Assembly (NCBI GenBank): GCA_024275135.1
Contig: JAJRZS010000025.1
Span: 44,687-108,686, forward strand
Source: Planctomycetota bacterium
Lineage (GTDB): Bacteria; Planctomycetota; UBA1135
DNA: 64,000 nt
Direction of reading: 5' to 3'
The translations under genes were made by a program, and so were the position numbers. The notes under the pieces are model-generated. The model saw nothing but the letters and a program-made list of their open reading frames with translations. It was not told the origin of the DNA and did not search any database. Shown piece after piece: positions 54,186-63,451 of this stretch (position 1 is the stretch's first letter; every line of letters begins with the position of its first letter).

Positions 54186-54968
54186 CTAGGAGCGAACGCG
54201 AGCTTGATAGGGCGCAAGTAAGCCCAGGAAAAAAGCGATGCCATCGTTCCCTTGCCCCCAAGCACCACGGCCGCGATCGGGGAGGTGGAGGGCCGACAAA
54301 TTGCGCTCTGGATGCGGCATCAAGCCCAAGATGCGCCCGCTTTGCGAAATCAAGCCCGCAATCGCGCCGCGGCTACCGGAAGGGCAATCGGGCCAAGTCT
54401 CGGTGATGGTCCCTTCGGCATTGCAATAGCGCAAGGCGATGACGCCCGCTTCCAGCAAGGTGGGGACATCTTGTTCGGGGTTTTGCAAGACGATTTGGCC
54501 TTCGGCATGGGCGGAGACCGCATGTAGGATCGAGCCTGGGGGCAGGATATGGCCCATCGGTTCCTCGACTCGCAATCGAGTCCACCGGCATTCAAAACGA
54601 TGGCTGGCGTTCCAAGTAAGCGACACTTGGACTCCGGGAATGGCGGGCAGCAGGCCGGTTTTCACCAACACTTGAAAACCATTGCAAACGCCAAAGATGG
54701 TGCCGCCCCGTTCATGCATGGCGCGCAAGGGCGCTGTCAAATAGCGTTCCACCTCCAACGCCAGAACCCGGCCCGCACCCAAGTCGTCACCATAGGTAAA
54801 GCCTCCCGGAATGGCGAAGACATCGCAGCTTTCTAGAGCCTGCGGCTGTTGGATGAGTTCGGAAATATGCATTTCCTGCACCTCGGCCCCTGCGGTTTCA
54901 AAGGCAAAACGCAGTTCGCGGTCACAGTTGATGCCGGAGGTGAATAGTTGGAGTACGCGCGGCTTCAT
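54186..54968 (-). CDS. purQ: Phosphoribosylformylglycinamidine synthase, glutaminase subunit
   Basis: A 260-residue class I glutamine amidotransferase. IPGGFTYGDDLGAGR near residue 54 and the nucleophile Cys in FGVCNGFQVLVKTG near 94 are clear, as is the His-Glu dyad in GLMPHPERNLSALH near 218. It supplies ammonia to PurL for FGAM formation. The start overlaps the purL stop by 4 bases, as expected for a complex. It is longer at the C-terminus than Bacillus PurQ (about 227 residues). Confidence 0.93.
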   Translation of the reverse strand: MKPRVLQLFTSGINCDRELRFAFETAGAEVQEMHISELIQQPQALESCDVFAIPGGFTYGDDLGAGRVLALEVERYLTAPLRAMHERGGTIFGVCNGFQVLVKTGLLPAIPGVQVSLTWNASHRFECRWTRLRVEEPMGHILPPGSILHAVSAHAEGQIVLQNPEQDVPTLLEAGVIALRYCNAEGTITETWPDCPSGSRGAIAGLISQSGRILGLMPHPERNLSALHLPDRGRGAWGQGNDGIAFFLGLLAPYQARVRS

Positions 54969-57865
54969 GCAAAGACTCCGTTGGCGGTGGCCAATTCTTG
55001 GGCGGAGAGGGAAAACACCGATTGGCCATCGGCGAGCACCTCGAGGGTTTGGCTGGTGGTGATCTCACCAATGCTGGCCCAGGCTTGGCAGCGGAACAGG
55101 GAAGCAAAGGATTCCACATCTTCGGGCGCGACTTCGACCAGGAAACGACTGGGGGTTTCGGCATACAGGCGCGCGGCCAGCGGAAGTTCGGTGGCTTGGG
55201 GAAGACGCGAAGTGTCGAGTTGGATTCCCAACTGCGGGTTGCCGATAAGCATTTCCGCTGCAGCCACGGCAAGGCCACCTTCACTTAGGTCGTGGCAGGC
55301 TGCAACCAGGCCTTCGCGGATGGCTTGGTGCAGACAGGCGAACAATGCCGGGGCGGTATCGAAGTTGGGGCGGGGCACTTGGGAATCGTCAAGCTGGAGC
55401 AAATCGGCAGCGACCGAAGCCCCTCCGCGCTCATCCGTCAGACCGACGAGAAGCAGCAGGTTGCCGGCCTTGGTGAGGGGGGTGCCTACGGTTTGGGCGC
55501 AATCCTCAACAATGGCCATGGCCGTGCATAGCAGAGTGGGCGGAATGGCTTTTTCTTCCTCGCCGACTCGGTATTCGTTATTGAGCGAATCTTTGCCGCT
55601 GACGAAGGGAGCGCCAAAAGCCAAGGCGGCATCGCGACAAGCCTCTGCAGCCAAGACTAAGGAGCCAAAGCGATCGGGTTTGCGGCAATCGCCCCAACAG
55701 AAGTTGTCGAGGATTGCCGTGCGATGCGGATTTCCGCCGGCCGCGACCACATTGCGGATGGCTTCATCAACGGCATTGGCGGTGGCTGCGTAGGGGTCGA
55801 GTTCGGCTTGGCGGGGGGCAAGGCCGCAACCCAAAGCTACGCCCTGCGGCAAGTCGAGACGTGGCTTGACCACCGTGCCATCACCTGGGCCGTGACCATT
55901 AGCACCTTGATAGGGCTTGACCACGGTGCCGCCTTGCACCTCGTGATCGTACTGGCGCAAGACCCATTCCTTGGAGGTGATGGAGGGATGTTGGAGGCAT
56001 TGCAGCAAGAGGGAAGCCCAATCCCCCTGCTCGGGCCATGCGGTTGAGTTTTGCGGTGGGACTGGGGCGACGGCTTGGCGACAAGGTTGTGGTACGCCGC
56101 CATGCAAAAACTCCATCGGCATGTCCGCCACCACTTCTCCATGCCAACGCAAAATCAATCGTTGGTGCGCAGCGAAAGTGCCGAGGACGGTGAGTTCGAC
56201 ATCGGCGATAGCGCAAAGCTCTTGCAGGTTGCTTAGGTGTTTGGGGTCCACCGCCGCCACCATGCGCTCTTGCGCTTCGGAAATCCAGATTTCCCAGTAC
56301 GACAATCCAGAGTATTTCAATGGCGCCTGCTCCAAATCGACTTCCGCGCCAATCTCTTCACCCATTTCACCGACTGCCGAGCTAAAGCCGCCCGCGCCAC
56401 AATCGGTGACGGCGGTGAACAACCCGCGGTCGCGCGCTTGAATCAACACATCCAACACTTTTTTTTCGGTAATGGGGTCGCCAATTTGCACTGCGGCGGC
56501 ATCCACGCTTTCAGAGTCTTCATGCAAGGCTTCCGAGCTGAAGGTGGCGCCATGGATGCCGTCGCGCCCGGTGCGGCCGCCAAAGGCCACAATCAAATCC
56601 CCAGGGCGCGCAGCCTTGTCGACGCAAGCGCGGGGTATTTCACCTAAGGAGCCGGCGAATACCAATGGGTTGGCAACATAACCGGGGTGGCGAAGAACGG
56701 TACCGGCCACGGTGGGAATGCCCATGCGATTGCCGTAATCGCGAACTCCTGCAACCACACCCTCTAAGATGCGGTTGGGATGCATCACGCCTGGTGGCAG
56801 TTCGTCCATCTCCATATCTTCCGGCCCCACGCAAAACACATCGGTGGAGGCGAAGGGCCGAGCACCCAAGCCAGTGCCAAGGATGTCGCGGATGACGCCA
56901 CCGATGCCAGTGCCGGCACCACCATAGGGATCTAAGGCGCTAGGGTGATTGTGAGTCTCGACCTTGATGGCAATGCCGATTTCTTCGGTCATGGCGATGA
57001 CCCCGGCATTGTCTTTGAATACACTCCAACACCAATCCGGGGAAAGTTTCTGCGTGGCGGCGAACACCGTTTCCTTGAGCAGGTTTTGGTATTGGCGCTC
57101 GGCGACGACTTCACCAGAGGCATTGATCTGTTGGAAGTGAACGGGGCCGGTGAGGGTTTTGTGTTTGCAATGCTCGGACCAAGTTTGGGCCAAGGTTTCC
57201 AGCTCCACATCGGTGGGCTCTCGCTCCGCCTGCTGATACCAGGCTTGGATGGCCTGCATCTCTTCCACCGTCAGCGCCAAAGACATTTGGGCTGACAAAC
57301 TTGCAAGGCCGGCTGCGTCCAAGGCGCGCAATGGCACTTCGGTGCGTTGGCTGGGGCGGGGGCTGGGAGTTGGGTGCAAATGAACCGGCGCAGAACCCAA
57401 ACTGGCCTCTTCAATGGTGAGGTTGGCCAAGGCGGGGCCGCCATGTTGCAAAAAGGCCTGGGCATCCACCGGAGACAAGCAGCGATAACTGCGATAGGTT
57501 TCGATGGGGGCACCTGCGGGCAGTGGGATTTCCAACAGCGCCAGGGCCCGAGCGGCGGTTTGGGCTTCGGGGTCGGATACCCCGGGCATGCGGCGGACGA
57601 GCAGAGTTTGCGCCCCATGCGGGTCGGCTTCTTCCGGGGCGAGGATGCGTGATACCTCATTAACTGGGTCGGCCAAAAGGCGTTCGACCACCGCTTCGAC
57701 CTGATCGCGGCTTAGGGAGCCTGGCAATAGATAGCCGCGGCCGACGCGCAAGTCGCCAGGGAGAGGGAATCCTCGGGCTGCCAGGGACTGGAGTGCAGCT
57801 TCACCGAGGGGATCTTTGCGGCTGGGCTCCAGTTCCAGCTCAACGCGCCAGGCTGTTAAGGTCAT
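54965..57865 (-). CDS. purL: Phosphoribosylformylglycinamidine synthase, with fused PurS-like domain
   Basis: 966 residues from the ATG at 57865. Residues 1-75 (WRVELELEPSRKDPLGEAAL ... VGRGYLLPG ... DQVEAVVERLLADP) look like a PurS domain joined to PurL. A linker of about 150 residues follows, then the PurL core: LAQTWSEHCKHKTLTG near 230 (catalytic His), the ETHNHPSA loop near 300 and GGAGTGIGGVIRDILG just after it. The ATP site and second half are complete to LSAQELATANG. Bacillus-type PurL is about 740 residues with separate PurS, and Gram-negative FGAR synthase about 1300 with fused PurQ; this arrangement (PurS-PurL fused, PurQ separate) is intermediate. Confidence 0.9.
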   Translation of the reverse strand: MTLTAWRVELELEPSRKDPLGEAALQSLAARGFPLPGDLRVGRGYLLPGSLSRDQVEAVVERLLADPVNEVSRILAPEEADPHGAQTLLVRRMPGVSDPEAQTAARALALLEIPLPAGAPIETYRSYRCLSPVDAQAFLQHGGPALANLTIEEASLGSAPVHLHPTPSPRPSQRTEVPLRALDAAGLASLSAQMSLALTVEEMQAIQAWYQQAEREPTDVELETLAQTWSEHCKHKTLTGPVHFQQINASGEVVAERQYQNLLKETVFAATQKLSPDWCWSVFKDNAGVIAMTEEIGIAIKVETHNHPSALDPYGGAGTGIGGVIRDILGTGLGARPFASTDVFCVGPEDMEMDELPPGVMHPNRILEGVVAGVRDYGNRMGIPTVAGTVLRHPGYVANPLVFAGSLGEIPRACVDKAARPGDLIVAFGGRTGRDGIHGATFSSEALHEDSESVDAAAVQIGDPITEKKVLDVLIQARDRGLFTAVTDCGAGGFSSAVGEMGEEIGAEVDLEQAPLKYSGLSYWEIWISEAQERMVAAVDPKHLSNLQELCAIADVELTVLGTFAAHQRLILRWHGEVVADMPMEFLHGGVPQPCRQAVAPVPPQNSTAWPEQGDWASLLLQCLQHPSITSKEWVLRQYDHEVQGGTVVKPYQGANGHGPGDGTVVKPRLDLPQGVALGCGLAPRQAELDPYAATANAVDEAIRNVVAAGGNPHRTAILDNFCWGDCRKPDRFGSLVLAAEACRDAALAFGAPFVSGKDSLNNEYRVGEEEKAIPPTLLCTAMAIVEDCAQTVGTPLTKAGNLLLLVGLTDERGGASVAADLLQLDDSQVPRPNFDTAPALFACLHQAIREGLVAACHDLSEGGLAVAAAEMLIGNPQLGIQLDTSRLPQATELPLAARLYAETPSRFLVEVAPEDVESFASLFRCQAWASIGEITTSQTLEVLADGQSVFSLSAQELATANGVFA

Positions 57866-57941
57866 GAGTGCTGGGTTTCCCCGATTGTGCGGATATTCTA
57901 GAGTGTCGGTAGGCAGGGAACCACGGCTGCCGCTCGCTTTC

Positions 57942-59054
57942 ATGGCCAAAAAAAAGAAATCTGCTCCTGTAGGTCCTTCGGCGCTTCCCTTTGAACGCCC
58001 CATCGAGGATGTGCGGTCCCGTTTGCACGAGCTGGAAAGCTTGGCGCAAAAAACCACTCACGACCTCAGCGAGGAGCTGGCTTTTTATCGACAGCGCCTG
58101 GAGCGTCTCACCCAGGAGATTTACGCCGATTTAAGTCCATGGAATCGAGTGCAGGTGGCGCGCCACCCCAACCGCCCGCTCACTTCCGATTACATCCAAC
58201 ATCTATGCCAGGATTGGGTGGAGCTGCATGGGGATGGGGTGTTCGGCGACGATCAAGCCATGGTCACCGGCTTTGCCACCATTCGCGGGCATAAACTACT
58301 TTTGGTCGGCCACCGCAAAGGTCGCGATACCAAAGACCGCCTGGCCTGCAACTTTGGCTCGGCGCACCCCGAGGGCTACCGCAAGGCTTTGCGCAAAATG
58401 AGGTTGGCTGAGCATTTGGGGTTACCCATTGTTTGCTTGGTCAACACGCCTGGAGCCTATCCCGGCGTGGCGGCCGAGGAGCGCGGCCAAGCGCGGGCGA
58501 TTGCGGAGAATATCTACGAGATGTTTGGCCTCAAGGTGCCCATTGTGGTGTTGGTGATTGGCGAGGGTGGTTCCGGTGGGGCTTTAGGCATTGGCGTTGG
58601 CGACCGCGTCGGCATGATGGAAAATGCCTGGTACTCGGTCATTTCGCCCGAAGGCTGTGCTTCGATTTTGTGGCGCAGTGCCGAAGGCAAAGAAGCGGCC
58701 GCAGATGCTCTGCATTTGACCGCCCCCGATTTGTTGAAGCTGGGCATCATCGACAAAGTGGTGGCTGAGCCCGTTGGTGGCGCCCACAATCAGGCGGAGG
58801 CGGCGATGGAAGAAGTGGGCCAGCAAATTGCCAACTGGCTGGATGAATTGGCGAAAATTCCTCTGCAGGAGTTGCTCCGGCAGCGGCAAGAAAAATTTCG
58901 ACGCATGGCCATGGCCGAGGAGAGCTTGCAGGCCCTTTTCCCGCCGCAAACCAGAGCCGCAGAGTCTGGCACCGACCCTGCCGAAGTCGACTCGGTGCTG
59001 GAGGTCGACCCGGCACGCAAGCTTGGGCTACCGAAAAAGCCCGAAACCCACTAA
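57942..59054 (+). CDS. accA: Acetyl-CoA carboxylase carboxyltransferase, alpha subunit
   Basis: 370 residues from the ATG at 57942. PFERPIEDVRSRLHELESL begins the usual helical N-terminus, followed by QVARHPNRPLTSDYIQHL near residue 70, HRKGRDTKDRLACNFGSAHPEGYRKALR near 124 and the carboxyltransferase core TPGAYPGVAAEERGQARAIA near 167, GEGGSGGALGI near 206 and SPEGCASILWR near 236. The protein pairs with AccD (elsewhere) to make malonyl-CoA for fatty acids. The 76-base gap to divergent purL should hold both promoters. Confidence 0.93.
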   Translation: MAKKKKSAPVGPSALPFERPIEDVRSRLHELESLAQKTTHDLSEELAFYRQRLERLTQEIYADLSPWNRVQVARHPNRPLTSDYIQHLCQDWVELHGDGVFGDDQAMVTGFATIRGHKLLLVGHRKGRDTKDRLACNFGSAHPEGYRKALRKMRLAEHLGLPIVCLVNTPGAYPGVAAEERGQARAIAENIYEMFGLKVPIVVLVIGEGGSGGALGIGVGDRVGMMENAWYSVISPEGCASILWRSAEGKEAAADALHLTAPDLLKLGIIDKVVAEPVGGAHNQAEAAMEEVGQQIANWLDELAKIPLQELLRQRQEKFRRMAMAEESLQALFPPQTRAAESGTDPAEVDSVLEVDPARKLGLPKKPETH

Positions 59055-59118
59055 TTTCTGCCAAATCGGTGGCCAAATTGGCTAACAGGATGGGATTGGG
59101 GGCGTAAGGTTAAACAAC

Positions 59119-59763
59119 ATGGGTGCTCCAGCCTTTCGCTTAGTCCCTCCTGTCGCCGAGCCAAACCAGGCTGAGGCCCAGGGGGCTTGGGATAATTTGT
59201 CGGATGAGGAGCTTTTTGCTCTCACCGTAGAAGGTGAGCGCGAAGCCTTTCATCTGTTGGTTGATCGTTATGAGGCCAAGGCGGTGCATACCGCGCGGTC
59301 CATCGTCGGCAGTTATGAAACCGCCCGCGAGGTAGCGCAGGAGGCCTTTTTGAAGGTCTATGCCGCGCGTGATCGTTTTGATCCCAAGCGCAAATTCAGC
59401 ACCTGGTTCTACCGCATTCTGCGCAACCAGGCGGTGGATCGTTTGCGCCGTACCGCTCCCGGCACCCCTGGGGGCACGGTAGAACTGGTTGGTGATTGGA
59501 ACACCCAAGATGCCGGACCGGTGCACACCGCATCGGCCACCGAGCGCAAGGAACTGGTCCGTAGGATTTTGGATGCCTTGCCGCATCAATTTCGCGAAGT
59601 TTTGATTCTTCGCGACCTACAATCCCTTTCTTGTGCCGATATAGGAGAGCGCGTGGGCGCCACTCCTGGCACGGTACGTTGGCGCCTACATCATGCCCGC
59701 AAACTTTTTCGCGACCATTGGGAACGCACCTTGGGTCGTGAAGACGGAGGTGAAGTCCTGTGA
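59119..59763 (+). CDS. ECF-family RNA polymerase sigma factor
   Basis: A 214-residue sigma-70 family protein with regions 2 and 4 only: FHLLVDRYEAKAVHTARSIVGSYETAREVAQEAFLKVY near residue 48 (region 2, core binding) with KFSTWFYRILRNQAVDRLRR near 93, and a region 4 helix-turn-helix LSCADIGERVGATPGTVRWRLHHARK near 172. An extra N-terminal stretch of about 40 residues precedes it. The stop overlaps the GTG of a zinc-finger anti-sigma gene, so it is probably held inactive by it until an envelope signal. The target promoters are unknown. Confidence 0.9.
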   Translation: MGAPAFRLVPPVAEPNQAEAQGAWDNLSDEELFALTVEGEREAFHLLVDRYEAKAVHTARSIVGSYETAREVAQEAFLKVYAARDRFDPKRKFSTWFYRILRNQAVDRLRRTAPGTPGGTVELVGDWNTQDAGPVHTASATERKELVRRILDALPHQFREVLILRDLQSLSCADIGERVGATPGTVRWRLHHARKLFRDHWERTLGREDGGEVL

Positions 59764-60341
59764 ACTGTCGACAAGCATCCATTCAAATTTCGCTTCATGT
59801 TGGTGATGATTTACCAGCTGCGGATGTTCCTGCTCTAGAGGCCCACTTGGAGCATTGTGCGCTTTGCGAGGCCGAGTACGAAAGCTATGCTTCGGCGCGT
59901 GATGCCCTGTTCTTACTGAAAGAAGAGATGACCGAAGAATTCCACCTTTGGGATGAGGTGGAAGCGGCACTCGAACAAAGCCAAACCAGGGCGCGGCCTT
60001 GGTATCGTCGGCCGTTTTTTGCTGCCGGTCTGGCTGCCGCGCTGATGTTGGCGGTCTGGCCCCTGTGGAAAGCTCCTAAAAACCCACAGACGGATTTGGT
60101 AACGCATTCCGTTTTGCAAACCAGCAGTTCTCCTGCCGTTGCCACTCAGGTGCAAACGGTGGGCGCGCAGACGCCATGGGCGGCCCGTGCTCTCACTCCA
60201 GAATCCGAGCTGGTGCCGACGCAAGAAGTTTTGGATTTTCTCAATCGGAGTCAGGGCAAGGGGTTGTTGCTACAAGATTCCAATTATCACCAAAGCTTGA
60301 TTGCCGTTCCGGTTTCGAATCCTACGCGTCGCGCTTACTAG
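59760..60341 (+). CDS. Zinc-finger anti-sigma factor, single membrane helix
   Basis: 193 residues starting at GTG in the sigma-factor stop. The zinc-binding motif HLEHCALC (HxxxCxxC) near residue 31 is the mark of ZAS anti-sigma domains, and a membrane helix (AAGLAAALMLAVWPLW) lies near 88-103, so the N-terminus is cytoplasmic and the rest periplasmic. It should bind and restrain the upstream sigma factor. It ends 15 bases before the HtrA-like gene, which is an unusual neighbour given that HtrA-type proteases cleave anti-sigma factors. Confidence 0.87.
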   Translation: MNCRQASIQISLHVGDDLPAADVPALEAHLEHCALCEAEYESYASARDALFLLKEEMTEEFHLWDEVEAALEQSQTRARPWYRRPFFAAGLAAALMLAVWPLWKAPKNPQTDLVTHSVLQTSSSPAVATQVQTVGAQTPWAARALTPESELVPTQEVLDFLNRSQGKGLLLQDSNYHQSLIAVPVSNPTRRAY

Positions 60342-60356
60342 GCGAGGCGGAACGCC

Positions 60357-61514
60357 ATGTTAGCTTTTCTTGTTTGCGCAGCTGGATTCTTTGCGCAACA
60401 AGATTGTCCACTACCGGCGCCGAGTGTAGAGGTGGTGGATGTTGAGTCGCCGCTCAGCCAAGAGCCGGCAGGCAAAGAATCACGAGCAGAAATCCACCTG
60501 CAAGCGAGGACGCCTGGCGCGATGGCCAGCTTCGAACAGGAGCTGATGCGGTTGTATGAAGTGTTAAGCCCGTCTCTGGTTGAAGTGCATTTCACCTTGA
60601 GCGAAGGCTCCCAGGCCAACGCGGAGAAAAAGGAGCGGCAACTCATTACTTCCGGCGTGGTGCTCAATAACTATGGATTGGTGGTGGTGCCGGTTGCTTT
60701 TGATGAAGAGCAGCGCGCGGTGTTGCTGGAGAAAATCCAAGTTCTGCGCATTGACGGTAAAGAGTTTTCCGCAGAGCTTTTGGATTGGAATGAAGACTAC
60801 GGCTTATCCTTGTTGCGCGCTAAAGATTTGTTGGGTTTAGCCCCATCCTTTTGGAATGGCACCTGGACACAAGAAGGATCCTTGGTGGTGAGTTTGGGCA
60901 ATGGCTTTGGCTTGCGCTCCTCCATGCATTTGGGCTTGTTGACTGGGCGCGGCCGTAGCATCGACAAAGCTTATGGTCTGTTGCAAATCACCAATCCTGT
61001 GAACCTTGCTGACCATGGGGGGTTGTTGGCCAATCGCCGCGGGCAGGTTATTGGAATTTTGATGACGTCTCTGGCCGAGCAAGCTACGGTGCTGTCCTTG
61101 CAGAAGGAGCATAAGCAAGAACAGATACCCTGGCTTGAAAAGGCCAAACGCGCTGAAGCGGTTTCTTTTGCCGTTCCCGTTGAAATTGTTTTCCGCATCT
61201 TCGCCAAATATTTCCCCAATCAAGGCAGCCCACGGATGCTAGGGGTGATGGTGAATTCCGAGTTGGAAATTATTGAAGAGGCCGGCCAAGAACCAAGCCA
61301 TGCTTGGCGGCTGCGGGTGACGGGGGTGGAGGCTGGAAGCCCCGCCGATCTCGCAGGCATGCAAACCAACGACATTCTCACCGAGCTAAACGGGGTGCCG
61401 ACCCATAGCTTGCAGGAGTTAGGGAAGGCCATCCACCAGGCGCCAATGGCGACAACAGTGAAGGTGTTGCGCGGTGATCAGTTGCTGGAATTGCCTTTAG
61501 AATTTGAAGACTGA
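60357..61514 (+). CDS. Degenerate HtrA/DegP-like protein with a PDZ domain (likely pseudoprotease)
   Basis: 385 residues with an N-terminal signal (LAFLVCAAGFFAQQ). The chymotrypsin-like fold is recognisable: ITSGVVLNNYGLVVVPVAF near residue 96 aligns with the DegP GSGVI...TNxHV segment, DYGLSLLRA near 148 with the Asp region, and NLADHGGLLANRRGQVIGILM near 220 with the GNSGGPL...G segment. The catalytic His and Ser positions are Val and His and the Asp is unclear, so proteolysis is unlikely. A PDZ domain follows (VTGVEAGSPADLAGMQTNDI near 320). A sensor or adaptor role in the sigma/anti-sigma pathway is inferred. Confidence 0.75.
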   Translation: MLAFLVCAAGFFAQQDCPLPAPSVEVVDVESPLSQEPAGKESRAEIHLQARTPGAMASFEQELMRLYEVLSPSLVEVHFTLSEGSQANAEKKERQLITSGVVLNNYGLVVVPVAFDEEQRAVLLEKIQVLRIDGKEFSAELLDWNEDYGLSLLRAKDLLGLAPSFWNGTWTQEGSLVVSLGNGFGLRSSMHLGLLTGRGRSIDKAYGLLQITNPVNLADHGGLLANRRGQVIGILMTSLAEQATVLSLQKEHKQEQIPWLEKAKRAEAVSFAVPVEIVFRIFAKYFPNQGSPRMLGVMVNSELEIIEEAGQEPSHAWRLRVTGVEAGSPADLAGMQTNDILTELNGVPTHSLQELGKAIHQAPMATTVKVLRGDQLLELPLEFED

Positions 61515-62503
61515 AGCGCGCCAAACTCTTCGATAATCTGCATAGCTTGTTTGACCTGGGGTGAATCAAACTCTAAATCTGTGCGGCTGACAAACTCCCG
61601 CATATCGGCGCAAGCTTCGGCCAGGCGGCCAAGTTCATAACAGCATAGGCCGCGGGAGTGGTAGGCCACTCCCATGTCAGGATTGAGATTGAGGATTTGC
61701 GTGTATTGCTCCTCTTCGCGTCGGATGTCGCCTTCCGACTTCCAAATGCTGGCGATTAAAAACCGGATAGCGACTTCGCGTTGGATATCGCCCTCTAGAT
61801 CACGGCGGATGCGGCCTTCTTGTTCCACACTAAGATTGGTGTCGGTGGCCAACACTCGGTTTTTGTATTTTCTGGATTTGCCAAGAATGTCCAAAGCCTG
61901 GTTGAGATCGGCCAAGGCCGCTTCGCCTTGATGGAGCAGCGCCAAGACTTGGCCACGCATCTCCAAGGCATCCAGGTTTTCTGGCACGGTTTCGAGGACA
62001 TCATCGAGCAAGGCTTGGGCCTGGCGGAAATGATTTTCTGCTTTGCCGATGCGTTCCTCGCACAAAGCTAGCTTTTCCTTTTGCACCTCCGGCTCTTCAA
62101 CTGGATAGTGCAATAGGTTTTCTTTTTCGCTTTGCGCAAACTTATAGAGCATGGAGCCGTAGCGAAAATGAAACTCGGCCAGGGAATAGTCGGCCTTGTA
62201 GTTGTCGAGCTCTTCTTGGGCAGTTTCCAAATAGGCCAAGGCATGCGCCACCTGCTGCAAATCTCTTTGCATGACCAAAGCACGGCCGGCGAGGAGGTTG
62301 AGGCCGCCGTCGTCGGGCTCAATTCGCAGCCCAAGTTGGGCCTGTTGGAAGGCTTGGGGGTAGCGGCCCGAATTGAAATACTGGGCAGCCCGCTCGCGAA
62401 AATCCTCCAAGCGGGCTTGTTGGTCTTCTTGTTCGGCGCTGCTGCAGGACAGGCAGCTCAGGCAGAGCAAGGTGGCGAAAGCGAAGAAGGGAAAGCGGGG
62501 CAT
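61478..62503 (-). CDS. TPR-repeat lipoprotein
   Basis: 341 residues with a lipoprotein signal (AFATLLCLSCLSC). At least four tetratricopeptide units are visible: AAQYFNSGRYPQAFQQAQLGLRI near 38, ALDILGKSRK, YTQILNLNPDMGVAYHSRGL and LGRLAEACADMREFV. The long middle helix (LAEFHFRYGSMLYKF) fits an elongated solenoid. It probably serves as a scaffold on an envelope membrane; partners are unknown. Its 3' end overlaps the convergent HtrA-like gene by 37 bases. Confidence 0.8.
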   Translation of the reverse strand: MPRFPFFAFATLLCLSCLSCSSAEQEDQQARLEDFRERAAQYFNSGRYPQAFQQAQLGLRIEPDDGGLNLLAGRALVMQRDLQQVAHALAYLETAQEELDNYKADYSLAEFHFRYGSMLYKFAQSEKENLLHYPVEEPEVQKEKLALCEERIGKAENHFRQAQALLDDVLETVPENLDALEMRGQVLALLHQGEAALADLNQALDILGKSRKYKNRVLATDTNLSVEQEGRIRRDLEGDIQREVAIRFLIASIWKSEGDIRREEEQYTQILNLNPDMGVAYHSRGLCCYELGRLAEACADMREFVSRTDLEFDSPQVKQAMQIIEEFGALQSSNSKGNSSN

Positions 62504-62532
62504 GGTCAGGCTAATGGAGCCGAGTGCTTAGG

Positions 62533-62985
62533 TTACTCGGCGTCCCATAGCCATGGGGCGGTAATTGGCGTCCACTCCTGCAGGCCTTCGGGGAAGAAGA
62601 TGCCCAATTCGCGGGTGGCACTTTCCGCGCTGTCGGAGCCATGGATGAGGTTGTAGGAGCGGGAATTGCCAAAATCGCCACGAATGGTGCCGGGTTCGGC
62701 TTCGTTGCCAAAGGTTTTGCCCATGAGGCTACGGGCAACGTGGATGGCGCCAGGGCCACGCAAAGCCAGGGCGATGATGGGGGAGCTGGTCATGAAACCG
62801 ACAAGACCGTCATAAAAGGGCTTGCCGACATGCTCGGCGTAATGTTGAGCGGCCATTTCTTGGCTCATGGTGAGTAGCTTGAGGCCGACGATTTGTAGCC
62901 CCTTTTCCTCAAAACGGCTGAGAATGCGACCAGCGAGGCCCCGATGCAGAGCATCAGGCTTGAACAGAATGAGAGTGGTTTCCAC
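62533..62985 (-). CDS. ndk: Nucleoside diphosphate kinase
   Basis: 150 residues from a GTG at 62985 (ETTLILFKPDALHRGLAG). Catalytic and substrate segments are as in NDKs: KPDA, HVGKPFYDGLVGFMTSSP near residue 50, the GTIRGDFG loop near 103 and the phospho-His in NLIHGSDS near 115. It balances nucleoside triphosphates by phosphate transfer. The TPR lipoprotein gene follows it by 29 bases. The 178-base gap to the ATP-synthase operon holds no other gene. Confidence 0.93.
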   Translation of the reverse strand: METTLILFKPDALHRGLAGRILSRFEEKGLQIVGLKLLTMSQEMAAQHYAEHVGKPFYDGLVGFMTSSPIIALALRGPGAIHVARSLMGKTFGNEAEPGTIRGDFGNSRSYNLIHGSDSAESATRELGIFFPEGLQEWTPITAPWLWDAE

Positions 62986-63163
62986 GATGCACAGGTTCCG
63001 GAGGTCATCCGGGCGAAGGAGGATAGGGCTTCCCGCCAAAGTTTGCCAGTTTCGTCGTTGATGAATCCGCAGGCTCGCCTAGAATACGCGCCGATTCTCC
63101 ACCCTGAACCCACCAATCACTAGGGAACAGGTTTTGTTCTTTCGCCCTCCACGGAAGAAAGTC

Positions 63164-63451
63164 TTGTCCGAAAACTCCCCCCAGGAGCCTCAGGAGCCAG
63201 CGGAACCCCGTGCTCCGGTGCGTGAATACGCCCGCTTGAGCAGCATGGGCTTTGAATTTTCCGCCTCGGTCGCCCTTTTGGGGTGGCTTGGTTGGTTGCT
63301 GGACGGATTCTTTGGCCTGCAAGAGCAGTTTCCCGCCTTTTTGTTGGTGGGAGTGTTTCTTGGAGTAGGTCTTGGCATCTACCGGCTGCAACTCAAACTC
63401 GGCTCAAGGTCTACCCAAGATTCTTCCCCGCCCGAGGACTCCGACTCATGA
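63164..63451 (+). CDS. AtpZ/AtpI-like ATP synthase accessory membrane protein
   Basis: 95 residues from a TTG at 63164 (GGAAGA lies just upstream); a TTG at 63134 would add 10 residues. After a Pro/Glu-rich start it has two helices with a short polar turn: FSASVALLGWLGWLLDGFFG and FLLVGVFLGVGLGIYRL, typical of the AtpZ/AtpI family that helps assemble the F-type ATP synthase and affects Mg2+/Ca2+ movement. The stop overlaps the following gene by 4 bases (ATGA). Confidence 0.78.
   Translation: MSENSPQEPQEPAEPRAPVREYARLSSMGFEFSASVALLGWLGWLLDGFFGLQEQFPAFLLVGVFLGVGLGIYRLQLKLGSRSTQDSSPPEDSDS

Noticed and set aside
61478..61514. Overlap of the HtrA-like and TPR lipoprotein genes as a sign of a wrong gene call
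   Set aside because: Both frames have clear domains; a short convergent 3' overlap is consistent with other tight junctions in this window.
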